This document shows positions 1-8,627 of a stretch of DNA of 47,223 nt, one piece after another. The position numbers and the translations under genes were made by a program. Under the pieces are notes generated by a model. It did not search any database. It was not told the origin of the DNA and saw only the letters and a program-made list of their open reading frames with translations. The DNA lies in the NCBI GenBank assembly GCA_017936545.1, contig JAGBFJ010000104.1, positions 1-47,223 on the forward strand. The letters run 5' to 3'. The first letter of the stretch is position 1; the number at the start of each line of letters is the position of its first letter. Source of the stretch: Sutterella sp. (GTDB lineage: Bacteria > Pseudomonadota > Gammaproteobacteria > Burkholderiales > Burkholderiaceae_F).

Positions 1-244
1 AAGGCCGGCTTCGGCCGGTGTTTCGGGAGTCTTGGGTCTGCGCGTCGTGCGCTGCTTTTTCGTGGTCATATGTGTCACTCGAGTATGGCCGCAAAGGGCC
101 GTCATTGTACCCGCTAGACACAAAATTAATTACACCCTCGCTTTTTGCAGGCATCGCCCTGTCCGCCCTGCTGCTGATGCTTGGTCTGCAGCCTCAACAA
201 AGTGTCGAGCGCTGACTCTCTTTTGGAGTCACTTTGAAGCTGAG
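1..244. other. Left-edge stretch without a recognisable gene
   Basis: No convincing coding sequence is seen. A short GC-rich hairpin with GCCG/CGGC arms followed by a few T's lies in the first 25 bases and could be the terminator of a gene left of the window. Short open frames here lack family similarity and a ribosome binding site. Confidence 0.35.
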
Positions 245-537
245 ACTGATGTTCTCACCTCAGAAATGCCAGAGCATGAAGACGGCGACGACGTCATAAT
301 CAAGGAGCAGCGCCTCTGGTTCTCGTTGCCAGAGAGTTCCCGGTTTTGCCCATTCATCTGAAGAACCTCCTCACACTCTCCTCGATTCCGGGAGTGAGGA
401 TCATGCCGCCGCTTCTCAACTATTACCAGGGCGTCAAAACCGTCGCGGAACTCGAACGGCAGCTCGCAGCAAGGTTTCTCCTGCCGTTCGGACTCAGAAC
501 GCCGGATTTCAGACAATGGGAAGGCGGCAGGCAATAG
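245..537 (+). pseudogene. Decayed UbiX/VdcB-like flavin prenyltransferase (phenolic acid decarboxylase subunit B) remnant
   Basis: This is the 3' half of a UbiX-like flavoprotein gene, broken by frameshifts. Three pieces can be read in shifted frames. The first ends CQSMKT, matching the PCSMKT motif. The second reads DDVIIKEQR, matching the ADVxLKERR motif. After an apparent one-base loss near position 320 comes LVLVAREFPVLPIHLKNL, then IMPPLLNYYQ and a tail ending in RQWEGGRQ. That tail resembles the C-terminus of VdcB/KpdB-type proteins. The stretch between MKT and DDV is also shorter than in the family. UbiX-type proteins make prenylated FMN for UbiD-type decarboxylases; none is visible here. 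No N-terminal half is recognisable upstream. I infer a degraded gene; sequencing error cannot explain both the missing N-terminus and the internal loss. Confidence 0.6.
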
Positions 538-606
538 TGTTTACGAATTCTTCGCCGGCGGAAGGACTGTCCCATAGCATCGCCGAATCCTGCCGCCGAT
601 CCTGTA

Positions 607-1893
607 TCAAACCGTAGATGCAGCCATTTTCTTCAGCGAGCGTCCGACTCGAAGCTTGGTGCACAGAGCCGCAAAGGCGAAGCCTGCGGCACAGACTGCC
701 AATGCCGCCGTATAGGCTCCCGAATAATCGCCTTCTGAAGCGAAAGAACGCAGCAGCCAGGGTCCCAAAATGCCCCCGAGGGAAAAACCTGCGGCCATAA
801 TGCCGTAGTTCACTGAATTGTATTTGGCTCCGAACTGATCGACCGTGAAGCCGGGATAGATCCCGACGAAACCGCCGTAGCACATGCCGAGAAGGCTGAT
901 GCCGCAGACGAACAGAATGAAGTCGCCTTTCCCTGCTGTCAGCAGAATGAGAAGTCCGGCCGTGGCAAGCGACAGACTCATAAGCAGAGCGGGAATTCGG
1001 CCGAATCGGTCGGAAGCAAGTCCGCCGCCAATGCGGCCCACCGCATTCATGACTGCCAGAACGGAAACGGCAGCGGCTGCGGCGGAGACCGATGCACCCG
1101 CCTGCTGCTGAGCGATCGTCGAGGCCGAGGAAATGAGCATCAGCGCACCTGTGCTTCCTGTAATAAAGAAAGCGAGCATGCACCAGAATACCGGAGTCGA
1201 CAGCATGGCCTTCCAGTTCATGTCGCCAGTCTCAGCCTCTGCGGAAGCTTTCTGCGGCGTCGGCACGGAACCCTCGGCGCATCGTCTGCCGATGATGATT
1301 TCGACGATATTATCAGGACACTTTTTGCTCAGGAGGCCGCCGATCACAATCACGGAACCGCAGACGCATCCGAGCATGAAAAGCGTCTGTTCAATGCCGA
1401 AGGCGGCAATCACGGCGCTCGCTACGGGCGGGAGAACAATCGAACCGAAACCGTAGCTCATGGAAGCAACTCCGCCGGCAAGACCGCGACGATCAGGAAA
1501 GAATTTGATCGAGCTGCCGATGGTTGCGGTATACGTCAGACCGACCCCAAGCCCGAAAATCACGCCGTAAAAGAGCATTAGTTCGCTGATGGTCGTCGCC
1601 ATGGAGGATAGCAGCAGCCCCCCTCCGATCATCAGACCGCCCGCCGGAATGACCGCTCTTGCCCCGAAACGGTCGTTAACCCAGCCGCCCGCAATCATGG
1701 CGAAAGGATTGACCGCGCTGGCAATGCTGAAAATCACACCGAGCTCTGCAGACGTCACAGGGTGACCCGATACGGCGGATAGTTTTGAAGCCAGCGGACC
1801 GGAAAACACGCTCCAGGCATAAAGCGAACCGGCAAAGAGATTGACAATGCAGAATATGCTGAGATAAAGCCAACGGCTTTTTCGGACGGGCAT
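607..1893 (-). CDS. OFA-family (oxalate/formate antiporter-like) MFS transporter
   Basis: A 428-residue, twelve-helix major facilitator of the oxalate:formate antiporter family, in the inner membrane. It probably exchanges or imports a small carboxylate; the substrate is not determined. The first helix carries the family-typical NLFAGSLYAWSVFSGPL. The loop motif GGWVNDRFGAR follows at about residues 69-79, then FFPDRRGLAGG, and a second-half copy GGGLASDRFGRIPAL. A cytoplasmic loop at about residues 195-225 separates the halves. An AAGGAGGC Shine-Dalgarno sequence precedes the ATG. It lies downstream of the CapA-like gene on the same strand, with a strong terminator just before the Shine-Dalgarno. 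A second OFA carrier occurs at 35614-36840 in a parallel cluster. Confidence 0.85.
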   Translation of the reverse strand: MPVRKSRWLYLSIFCIVNLFAGSLYAWSVFSGPLASKLSAVSGHPVTSAELGVIFSIASAVNPFAMIAGGWVNDRFGARAVIPAGGLMIGGGLLLSSMATTISELMLFYGVIFGLGVGLTYTATIGSSIKFFPDRRGLAGGVASMSYGFGSIVLPPVASAVIAAFGIEQTLFMLGCVCGSVIVIGGLLSKKCPDNIVEIIIGRRCAEGSVPTPQKASAEAETGDMNWKAMLSTPVFWCMLAFFITGSTGALMLISSASTIAQQQAGASVSAAAAAVSVLAVMNAVGRIGGGLASDRFGRIPALLMSLSLATAGLLILLTAGKGDFILFVCGISLLGMCYGGFVGIYPGFTVDQFGAKYNSVNYGIMAAGFSLGGILGPWLLRSFASEGDYSGAYTAALAVCAAGFAFAALCTKLRVGRSLKKMAASTV

Positions 1894-1907
1894 CTCGCCT
1901 CCTTTGG

Positions 1908-1945
1908 AAAAAAAAGCCGGAGCGAAAGCATCAGCTCCGCTCCGG
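1908..1945 (-). terminator. Intrinsic terminator between the CapA-like gene and the OFA carrier
   Basis: CCGGAGCG (1917-1924) pairs with CGCTCCGG (1938-1945). On the minus strand the stem is followed by eight T's. The T-run ends three bases before the OFA carrier's Shine-Dalgarno, so OFA expression needs readthrough or a promoter overlapping this hairpin. Confidence 0.75.
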
Positions 1946-2014
1946 AAACACGCTCGAAAACGTGCGACGCACGGTCCCCTGCCGTGCTCGTCATCGGATT
2001 ACAGCTAAACCTTC

Positions 2015-3316
2015 TCAGTCTTCGGAAAGACGAATCGTGCCGACTCCGCCGGCGATATCGATTTGTGTTCCGTAGGGAGACGAGAGTTCAGCCAGACGCT
2101 TGAGCGTCGATTCATCGTGCGACAGTCTCGGCAGCCCGCGAATGCCTCTGGAAGCGTTCATCCCGAGTTCAATCGGATAAAGCTTCACTTCCGTGAGACG
2201 ACCGTCTTCCACAGTCCAGGAAGGAATCACTGCTTCCCAGATTTCGGGCATCACGGGAAAGCCCCTTGTCCCGCCGGCGCTTCGAATGTCCATGTATTCT
2301 CCCGTCTGCATCGTGACAGGCAGACGCATGTCGGCATAGGCGTCGTAGGGCTGGAGCTCTGTTGTCTCCGTTTCAAAAAGGAAATTGCCGATGCTGTAGA
2401 AGATCACGCCGCCGTGATACATCTCAATGCCGCGAAGCTCGTGAGGTCCGTGACCGATGACGGCGGAAGCTCCGGCATCGATGCAGGTCCGGCAGAACGT
2501 TTCGTGAAATTCAGCCGGAATCTTCGTACTGCGGCCCCGCATTTCATGCGTATGCAGACTCACGACCACAGTATCGGCCTGACGCCTTGCCTCACGAATG
2601 GAGGCCACCGTGCGATCCAGATCTTCCTTGTTGGGAACTGTTTCGATGTATTCGCGTTCGTCTCGTACGAAATTCATGCGGCCGAACGGCATGCGGCCGT
2701 CCGGGAAAGGGGGCGCATAACCGCACTCGATCTTCTGTTCGATCGGCCAGTTGACAAGCGTCACCCGTGCAAGTTCCTCAGCCATGCCGAAATGTTCTTC
2801 ATTCACATGGTGAACGACGGTGTGTCTAAGCGGATTAAGTCCGGGCCGGCCGATCATGTCGCCGCTCTGCCCGCCCGCTTTTGCCGCAGGATCAAAGGAC
2901 GACGTGATGCCGATCAGTGCCGCTCTCGATTCGGGAAGGTCGATATAAAGCGGTCGGGACGCCTCCTGCAGATTGCCTCCTGTCCCGGCAAAAGGCATCT
3001 TTCGTGCCTTGAGGTGCCGTGCTGTTGCAAGAACGCCTTCCTGACCGAAATCACCTGAATGATTGTTGGCCGTGTTGTAGACGTTGAATCCGTAGGAGGC
3101 GATGTCGTCAAGCATGTCCGGATCCGTCATGGCCCACGTGCCACCGGAACTGGCAGCCGGATAACCTTCCTGCCGGTGGAAGGTCATTTCCAGATTGCAG
3201 AAGCGGAAGTCATGCCGGGCAATCAGATCACGGACATGTTCGAAACCCGAATACTTTCTGTCGGAGAGATGCCGTGTAATGAAAGCATCACCAGCAGCGA
3301 CGAACGTCGTTTTCAT
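2015..3316 (-). CDS. CapA/PgsA-like metallophosphatase-fold protein
   Basis: A 433-residue protein of the CapA family, named after the poly-gamma-glutamate synthesis protein and related in fold to calcineurin-like phosphoesterases. Visible motifs are FVAAGDAFI at the N-terminus, FCNLEMTF (family NLE), NTANNHSGDFG (family ANNH) and GHGPHELRGIE followed by FYSIGNFLF near residue 310. No signal peptide or membrane anchor is visible, unlike many capsule-related CapA proteins, so it is probably cytoplasmic. The start at 3316 is chosen because TGAGGAGTAC precedes it and the CapA homology begins there. It is divergent from the amidohydrolase at 3504, and a palindromic operator lies between them. In this setting it may act on a catabolic intermediate rather than polyglutamate. 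That is inference. Confidence 0.75.
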   Translation of the reverse strand: MKTTFVAAGDAFITRHLSDRKYSGFEHVRDLIARHDFRFCNLEMTFHRQEGYPAASSGGTWAMTDPDMLDDIASYGFNVYNTANNHSGDFGQEGVLATARHLKARKMPFAGTGGNLQEASRPLYIDLPESRAALIGITSSFDPAAKAGGQSGDMIGRPGLNPLRHTVVHHVNEEHFGMAEELARVTLVNWPIEQKIECGYAPPFPDGRMPFGRMNFVRDEREYIETVPNKEDLDRTVASIREARRQADTVVVSLHTHEMRGRSTKIPAEFHETFCRTCIDAGASAVIGHGPHELRGIEMYHGGVIFYSIGNFLFETETTELQPYDAYADMRLPVTMQTGEYMDIRSAGGTRGFPVMPEIWEAVIPSWTVEDGRLTEVKLYPIELGMNASRGIRGLPRLSHDESTLKRLAELSSPYGTQIDIAGGVGTIRLSED

Positions 3317-3402
3317 ATCAGTACTCCTCAAAATCGAGACGGCCTGCAGCCGAAAGGACTGGCAGGCGGTGTGAAACGATTCTAGGAGAAGATGTTGCGG
3401 CG

Positions 3403-3418
3403 ACTCAGTTAACCGAGT
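3403..3418. promoter_or_regulatory. Candidate GntR operator, copy 1
   Basis: ACTCAGTTAACCGAGT is a 16-base dyad with one mismatch. It lies in the divergent intergenic region between the CapA-like gene and the amidohydrolase. It matches the perfect palindrome at 7172-7187 at 15 of 16 positions. The central GTTAAC resembles the GT...AC cores bound by GntR proteins. I infer that the regulator encoded at 5054-5821 binds both sites. Confidence 0.6.
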
Positions 3419-3503
3419 TGCAGGAGAATGAAGGGAAATGCGTTCACAATGAGCGGCACAGCGCACGTGCGCATTTTTGCAAATCGAACACCGGAGACAA
3501 ACC

Positions 3504-4916
3504 ATGTGGGACCTGCTCCTTAAAAACGGACACGTCGTCGACCCGCTCAACGGCAGGGACGGCATTTTTGATATCGCCGTCGAAGGCGGCCGCATCGCCG
3601 CAGTCGGCGCTTCTCTTGATGGCCGCGCAAAAGCAGTAGAAGACTGCTCGGGCCTGCTGGTTGTCCCAGGCATCATCGATGCCCACATGCATCTCGGATG
3701 CGTCTACGGGTCGCCCTACGGCTCCCGGATGACGGCACTCGCGGGCGTAACGACCTGTCTCGACATGGCAGGTCCGATCGATGAAATCCTGGCCGACGGT
3801 CATCGAACCGGCGCAGGTCTCAACGTTGCGATCATGGACAGGCTTGAACCCGGCGAACGCTACGGCACGAATGATCCCTCTCTTGATCAGGTACGGGATT
3901 TTGCCGACACCTGTACGGAAAAAGGCGCTCTCGGCGTCAAGCTGGTCGGCGGACACTGGCCGCTCACCCCCGAAGCCTGCCGCCGAACAATCGAAGTCTG
4001 CAATGAGAAAGGCTATGCCGTTGCGTGGCATGCCGGCACCACGACGGCGCAGTCCGACATCGAGGGCGTGCGTCAAGCGGTGGAAATCGCAGGGGACATG
4101 CGCCTTCACCTTGCTCACATCAATTCCTACTGCCGAGGGCGCATTCTGAATCCTGAAGCTGAAGCTCGCGAAGCACTCGAACTTCTCAAGGCGCATCCCA
4201 ACATTTGGTCCGAAGCCTATCTGAGCCAGTTCAACGGCACCCACCTCACCTGCAGCGAAAGCGGAGAGGCTCTGGACTTCGTGACCAAGCACTGCCTCTC
4301 GCTTTTCGGTCTGCCGCAGACGGCGGACGGCATCCGAACAGCGCTTCGCAAGCGTATTGCCCATGTGCTGAAGGACACCGGGTGGATTACCGAAATCCTT
4401 CGCGGCGAAGACGCCGTCAGAGAGTGGGAAGCCCGAGGCACGACCAACGTCGTCGGCTGCTTCCCGGTGAACGCCGCCTCCTCGCGCCTGATGCTCGCTT
4501 CCGATAAACGCCAAGACGGAACCTTCACGGTCGACGCCTTCAGCACCGACGGCGGATGCATTCCCCGAAATGTCATTATCGAAAACGGCCTCGGCCTGGT
4601 GAAGTTCGGCGCGATTTCGCTCTCGGAATTCGTCCTCAAAGCATCGCTCAGCACCGCCCGTCATCTGCGGCTTTTCGATCGCGGTCATTTCACTGAAGGC
4701 GCCGTCGCCGACATCACCGTCATCGATTATGAAAAGGCCAAGGCAGTCGAGACGCTGGTTTCGGGGAGCGTCAACATGAAGAACGGCGTGCTCTACGGTC
4801 GAGATATGACGATCATCACCACCGAGCGCGGCAAACCCTACGTTGAATCGATGGGCTACCCGACAATCATCATTGATCCGTCGGCGCCGGAACCCGAACG
4901 CATCTGTGTTTCCTGA
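3504..4916 (+). CDS. Dihydroorotase/hydantoinase-like amidohydrolase (paralogue 1)
   Basis: A 470-residue cytoplasmic metal-dependent amidohydrolase that probably opens a cyclic amide or cleaves an N-acyl bond. The substrate is unknown. The expected ligands of the binuclear site are visible: DAHMHLG (HxH) near residue 62, the lysine in GVKLVGGH that would be carboxylated, the His in AWHAGT, the His in LAHINSYCRG and the Asp in STDGG. The N-terminal LLLKNGHVVDPLNG and the C-terminal DITVIDY strand belong to the usual flanking beta domain. The ATG at 3504 is preceded by GGAGAC; an upstream in-frame start lacks a ribosome binding site. Two close paralogues lie at 15228 and 39647, each near a transporter. 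It sits just upstream of the GntR regulator gene. Confidence 0.8.
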   Translation: MWDLLLKNGHVVDPLNGRDGIFDIAVEGGRIAAVGASLDGRAKAVEDCSGLLVVPGIIDAHMHLGCVYGSPYGSRMTALAGVTTCLDMAGPIDEILADGHRTGAGLNVAIMDRLEPGERYGTNDPSLDQVRDFADTCTEKGALGVKLVGGHWPLTPEACRRTIEVCNEKGYAVAWHAGTTTAQSDIEGVRQAVEIAGDMRLHLAHINSYCRGRILNPEAEAREALELLKAHPNIWSEAYLSQFNGTHLTCSESGEALDFVTKHCLSLFGLPQTADGIRTALRKRIAHVLKDTGWITEILRGEDAVREWEARGTTNVVGCFPVNAASSRLMLASDKRQDGTFTVDAFSTDGGCIPRNVIIENGLGLVKFGAISLSEFVLKASLSTARHLRLFDRGHFTEGAVADITVIDYEKAKAVETLVSGSVNMKNGVLYGRDMTIITTERGKPYVESMGYPTIIIDPSAPEPERICVS

Positions 4917-4936
4917 TTCCCCATCAAGAACAGGTC

Positions 4937-4978
4937 ATACCGCACCGCACGGGCAAACTCGCACGTGCGGTATTTTTC
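4937..4978 (+). terminator. Intrinsic terminator after amidohydrolase 1
   Basis: ATACCGCAC (4937-4945) pairs with GTGCGGTAT (4965-4973), a nine-base perfect stem followed by a short T-run. It separates the amidohydrolase from the GntR gene, which therefore probably has its own promoter. Confidence 0.65.
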
Positions 4979-5053
4979 TATCCTCGTTTGTCTTGATTTT
5001 TTATCGGCAGGCGCCACCATACAATGTCGGGACTGGCATGACCGGAGACCCCA

Positions 5054-5821
5054 ATGATTACCGACCCTTTCGGCCGGCCTAAACAGACTCTGACCGACAA
5101 AGTCGGGAAAGAGATTCTCAGCCGCATTACGTCCGGCAAATGGCCCGCCGGTTACACGCTTCCGAGCGAGCTCGAGCTCGCTGATCTTTTCGACGTCAGT
5201 CAGGGCACCGTACGAAGAGCCTTGAGAAATCTGGTCGACTGCGGAATCCTGATCCGCCAGCAGGGAAAGGGCACGTTTGTTGCAAGCCGCAAACGCCGTC
5301 CGGTCGGTACCCGCGTTCAGTGGTTCGTCAAAAACGGCGACGAGAGAAAGGAAGACAAAACCCCTCACACGCAACCCGTCATCTGCGGGTTTGAGCTCAT
5401 AGAAGCCAACCGAAGGGTGGCCGCTTTCCTCGAGATCGAACCTGGTTCCCGCGTCTGGCACATCATGCGCGACAACTCTTATCTGGGGTTAGATGTGCAG
5501 TGCTGCTTCGACGACATCTATCTGCCTGCGGAACGCTTCCCCGGCCTCTCAGAACGTGACATCCGGCTCTCCGACAGTCAGGACATCTACGGCTTCTACG
5601 AAGAGAAGTACGGCATTTCGGCCTTCACCGTCGACGAATACGCCCGTGCGGTGTTTCTTAATCCCGATCAGGCCCGCAAAGCCGGTGTCACGCCGCCCTT
5701 CCCTGCCATCTGTCTGCAGCGCATCACGCGCGATGCAGCCGACCGGCCGATCGAACTTCGCTACCTGACCAATGCCACCATTGAACAGAACATGGTGCTC
5801 AGCATCGGACGCTTTCTCTGA
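5054..5821 (+). CDS. GntR-family (HutC/FarR type, UTRA domain) transcriptional regulator
   Basis: A 255-residue regulator. A winged helix-turn-helix occupies about residues 12-78, with the GntR signature LPSELELADLFDVSQGTVRR and the wing ending QGKGTFV. A UTRA ligand-binding domain covers about residues 110-250, ending in the typical PIELRYLTNATI... strand. UTRA regulators sense small metabolites and usually repress adjacent catabolic operons. It lies between the amidohydrolase and the porin/DcuC genes. Two matching palindromes at 3403 and 7172 flank its neighbourhood, so it probably controls the CapA, amidohydrolase, porin, DcuC and M20 genes. GGAGAC precedes the ATG. No copy of the palindrome is seen at its own promoter. 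Confidence 0.88.
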   Translation: MITDPFGRPKQTLTDKVGKEILSRITSGKWPAGYTLPSELELADLFDVSQGTVRRALRNLVDCGILIRQQGKGTFVASRKRRPVGTRVQWFVKNGDERKEDKTPHTQPVICGFELIEANRRVAAFLEIEPGSRVWHIMRDNSYLGLDVQCCFDDIYLPAERFPGLSERDIRLSDSQDIYGFYEEKYGISAFTVDEYARAVFLNPDQARKAGVTPPFPAICLQRITRDAADRPIELRYLTNATIEQNMVLSIGRFL

Positions 5822-5851
5822 TCGAGAACCGAACAGCTGATATCAAAGAAA

Positions 5852-5877
5852 AGCGGTCCCGCCGACGCGGGACCGCT
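5852..5877 (-). terminator. Intrinsic terminator after porin 1
   Basis: An eleven-base perfect stem (5852-5862 with 5867-5877, arms AGCGGTCCCGC and its complement) has a four-base loop. TTTCTTTGATA follows on the minus strand. It suits the convergent end of the porin and may also stop GntR transcription. Confidence 0.75.
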
Positions 5878-5926
5878 GACCGGGTTACTTCCGGATGAAC
5901 TTCTTTTCAGCGACTCTCAATTCTGA

Positions 5927-7075
5927 TCAGAAGTTGTGTTCAAGACCCAGATGGCCCGTCACACCGGTGAGACCTCCAACCTTCAGCTCATCGCATCCTT
6001 TAAAGTAGGACATCACCCAGTAGATCTTCGTGCGCTTGGACAGCGCCTTTTCCAAAGCAGCATTGACGGAATGGCGCTGGCCTTCGACCTTGGATCCGTC
6101 CGCCATTTTATGTTCGCCGTCGAAGTACACGTATTTGGCAAGCAGACGCAGATCGCCTGCAATCTTGTACTGGAAACCGAGCAAGCCGGTCAGGCCGTCG
6201 ATGCCGTGACGGCGGTCGGCTGCAGAGTATTCGTCTGAAGCATAAGTTGTCGCCTTGTCAACGTTCCATCCTGCGGACGAACGCCAGTCCCTCTGATACT
6301 GACCTGCGGCAAAGAGTTTCAGCGTATCCGTCGCCTGCCAAGTCATGCCGAGATTAAACGCCGTTGCGTCCTCGCGTTCGATGCCCTTGGCTTTGTCCGC
6401 AAGACCTGATGCCGTGTCATAGCCGTAACGGATGTGCGTGCCGCCGATATAGAAGGCAACAGGACCCGTCGCATAACTGGCCGCAGCGGACACGAGCCGA
6501 TTATTTTTGTTCGTATGATCCGCTTCCTGATCGGTGAAAGCCGTGGAGGCCGTCGCACCGAAACGGATGCCGTTCAGCAGCGGCGAAACGTAGGTGACTG
6601 TATTGTTGCCGCGCGGATCATTGCCGAACATCGCCGACATGCCGGCATCGCCCCAGTTCGTTTCCAGAGGATCCAGCCATGCCAGAGAGAGTGCATAAGG
6701 CGCCATCGTGCTTCGCACCGAACCCATGCGGCCGAAACCCACTTCACCCCACGTCTTGGAGTGGACGGCCAGAATCGAACGGCGGTCAAAAAGCGTCGAA
6801 CCGGCATTGCCGCCGCCCGTATTAGTAAGAGCGCCGTCATCCACGTTGAAACCGCTTTCAAGATAGGCCTTGACGGTCAAATCATCAGTGAGCTTCTCGC
6901 TCACATTGAAGCCCCAGCGCGAGCCTTCATTGGCGAGCGAAACCTTCGGACGCTGGCCCGAATAGTCTTCATAGTAGATCGAGGTATTCACCTTGCCGTA
7001 GACAACGACGTCGGCGGCGGAAGCAGCGAGCGGGATCAGTGCGGCAAGAGTCGTCAGAGCGAAAAGCTTTCTCAT
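5927..7075 (-). CDS. Gram-negative trimeric porin (Burkholderiales type), porin 1
   Basis: A 382-residue outer-membrane beta-barrel porin for passive diffusion of small solutes. A Sec signal peptide ends in AASA, with the mature protein starting ADVVVYGKVNTSIYYE, the usual first strand of this family. The PGRMGS-like loop appears as GFGRMGS. The protein ends in an aromatic residue (GHLGLEHNF), the barrel-assembly signal. A Shine-Dalgarno GGAGAA precedes the start. It is divergent from the DcuC-like carrier, and the perfect palindrome at 7172-7187 lies between them. This suggests coordinate control of outer- and inner-membrane uptake of the same substrate. Confidence 0.9.
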   Translation of the reverse strand: MRKLFALTTLAALIPLAASAADVVVYGKVNTSIYYEDYSGQRPKVSLANEGSRWGFNVSEKLTDDLTVKAYLESGFNVDDGALTNTGGGNAGSTLFDRRSILAVHSKTWGEVGFGRMGSVRSTMAPYALSLAWLDPLETNWGDAGMSAMFGNDPRGNNTVTYVSPLLNGIRFGATASTAFTDQEADHTNKNNRLVSAAASYATGPVAFYIGGTHIRYGYDTASGLADKAKGIEREDATAFNLGMTWQATDTLKLFAAGQYQRDWRSSAGWNVDKATTYASDEYSAADRRHGIDGLTGLLGFQYKIAGDLRLLAKYVYFDGEHKMADGSKVEGQRHSVNAALEKALSKRTKIYWVMSYFKGCDELKVGGLTGVTGHLGLEHNF

Positions 7076-7171
7076 GACTTTTCTCCTTTTTGATGAATAT
7101 GCGGCATCGACAGCCGCAGGGAATGAGGTTCACGGCCGCATTGTATTTTTGGTTTTTTTGCCGCTCGAAAG

Positions 7172-7187
7172 ACTCAGTTAACTGAGT
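7172..7187. promoter_or_regulatory. Candidate GntR operator, copy 2 (perfect palindrome)
   Basis: ACTCAGTTAACTGAGT is a perfect 16-base palindrome located between the divergent porin and DcuC-like genes. It matches the site at 3403-3418 except at one base. Its position on both sides of the GntR gene suggests one regulon. Confidence 0.7.
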
Positions 7188-7294
7188 TCTCAAAAATCAG
7201 GCAACTTTTATACATTTGCGAAAAAGCCCCTGAAAGACGGGGCATAGCATTGACGACTCAGATCCTCCCCACCCTCAAACCTTCAGGAGCAATC

Positions 7295-8560
7295 ATGTCA
7301 ATCACCGCTTGGATTGCGGTGGCGGCGATCATCTTTACGGTCGCTGCGCTGATCCGCAAAATGGAGCCCCGCCTTATCCTTCTCGGCGTCGGTCTTTTCC
7401 TCTGTGTCATTTCGCTCAAGCCCTTGGCGGCCTTCGACGTCTTTGCCAAGATGATGACAACGCCGACGCTCGGTCAGTCGATTCTTTCCGCCATGGGTTT
7501 TGCCTGTCTGCTCGGCCTGACCAAGTGCGACCGCCATCTCGTGCAGCTGCTGGTACGTCCGCTCAAGAAGCTCGGCATTCTTCTCATTCCGGTCTGCACG
7601 ATGGTGACGCTCTTCATCAATACGGCCATTCCGAGCGCGGGCGGCTGTGCAGCGGCCGTCGGCGCAACGCTGATCCCCGTCATGATCCGTTCCGGGATTA
7701 CACCGGTGGGCGCCGCTGCCTCGGTCCTTGCCGGCACGATCGGTTCCTTCATGAATCCGGGCAGTCCCCATCAGGTTCTTCTCGGCGAATACGTCGGCAA
7801 GACCAGCATGGAAATCATCATGGCCTGTACGCCCACCTACCTTACGCTCTGGGGCATTTCGGTCATCGGCATCACCGTAGTTGAATTCCTTCTGAAGGAC
7901 CATCGCGCAGAAAAGCAGTCGGAAGGTATGCCTGCTGCTCAGACTGCCGACGACGTCATCAAGGTGAATCTCCTCTGGGCCTTTGCGCCGCTCGTTCCGC
8001 TGATTCTTCTGGTTCTCGGCAACACCTGCGTTCCCTCCATCCGCATGGGCATTGCCCAGGCCATGATGATGGGCGTGGTCTACACGATGATCGTCACCCG
8101 CCACAATCCCGCCAAGGCCATCAATGAGTTCTTCAACGGCTGCGGCAAAGGCTTTGCAAACATTCTTTCGATCATTATTGCAGCCAGCGTTTTCGCTGCA
8201 GGTCTCACGCAGTCCGGACTGATCGCGTTCCTCATCGAAGCGCTGAAGAACTCCAGCGAATTCGCCCGCTGGGGCGGTATCCTCGGCCCGTTCTTCATGG
8301 GCGTCATCATGGGGTCGGGCGACGCAGCCGCCATGGCATTCAACACCTCGGTCACACCTCATGCGCCTGAATTCGGCATGGACATCGTGAACCTCGGCAA
8401 CCTCGCCTACGTTGCCGGCGCACTCGGCCGCACCATGTCCCCGATCGCCGGCGTGGTCATGGTAGTGTCCGGCATTGCAAACGTCAACCCGGTCGACGTC
8501 ATCAAGCGCACGGCCCCGGGCATGATCACCGCCATTCTGGTTCTTCTTTTCTTCTTCTGA
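7295..8560 (+). CDS. DcuC-family anaerobic C4-dicarboxylate-like carrier (copy 1)
   Basis: A 421-residue inner-membrane protein with about twelve hydrophobic segments, resembling the DcuC/YfcC ion-transporter superfamily. Typical stretches are SAMGFACLLGLTKCDRHLV, the TAIPSAGGCAAAVGATLIP loop, GTIGSFMNPGSPH and GSGDAAAMAFN. The family exchanges or takes up dicarboxylates. Here the neighbouring hydrolases suggest an amide- or N-acyl-bearing carboxylate, which is inference. The ATG at 7295 follows CAGGAGC; the upstream TTG at 7250 lacks a good site. It is followed by a hairpin and an M20 hydrolase. A paralogue at 41060-42331 heads cluster C. Confidence 0.8.
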   Translation: MSITAWIAVAAIIFTVAALIRKMEPRLILLGVGLFLCVISLKPLAAFDVFAKMMTTPTLGQSILSAMGFACLLGLTKCDRHLVQLLVRPLKKLGILLIPVCTMVTLFINTAIPSAGGCAAAVGATLIPVMIRSGITPVGAAASVLAGTIGSFMNPGSPHQVLLGEYVGKTSMEIIMACTPTYLTLWGISVIGITVVEFLLKDHRAEKQSEGMPAAQTADDVIKVNLLWAFAPLVPLILLVLGNTCVPSIRMGIAQAMMMGVVYTMIVTRHNPAKAINEFFNGCGKGFANILSIIIAASVFAAGLTQSGLIAFLIEALKNSSEFARWGGILGPFFMGVIMGSGDAAAMAFNTSVTPHAPEFGMDIVNLGNLAYVAGALGRTMSPIAGVVMVVSGIANVNPVDVIKRTAPGMITAILVLLFFF

Positions 8561-8577
8561 TGCTTCACCTCTGACAG

Positions 8578-8612
8578 TTGCGCCGATTCTAATGACGGAT
8601 CGGCGCAACGCA
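8578..8612 (+). terminator. Hairpin between the DcuC-like and M20 genes
   Basis: TTGCGCCGAT (8578-8587) pairs with ATCGGCGCAA (8599-8608), a ten-base perfect stem followed by CGCATTTT. It could be a partial terminator reducing expression of the downstream hydrolase. An ATG at 8592 falls in its loop, which argues for the later start. Confidence 0.55.
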
Positions 8613-8627
8613 TTTTCCGCTGATCCA

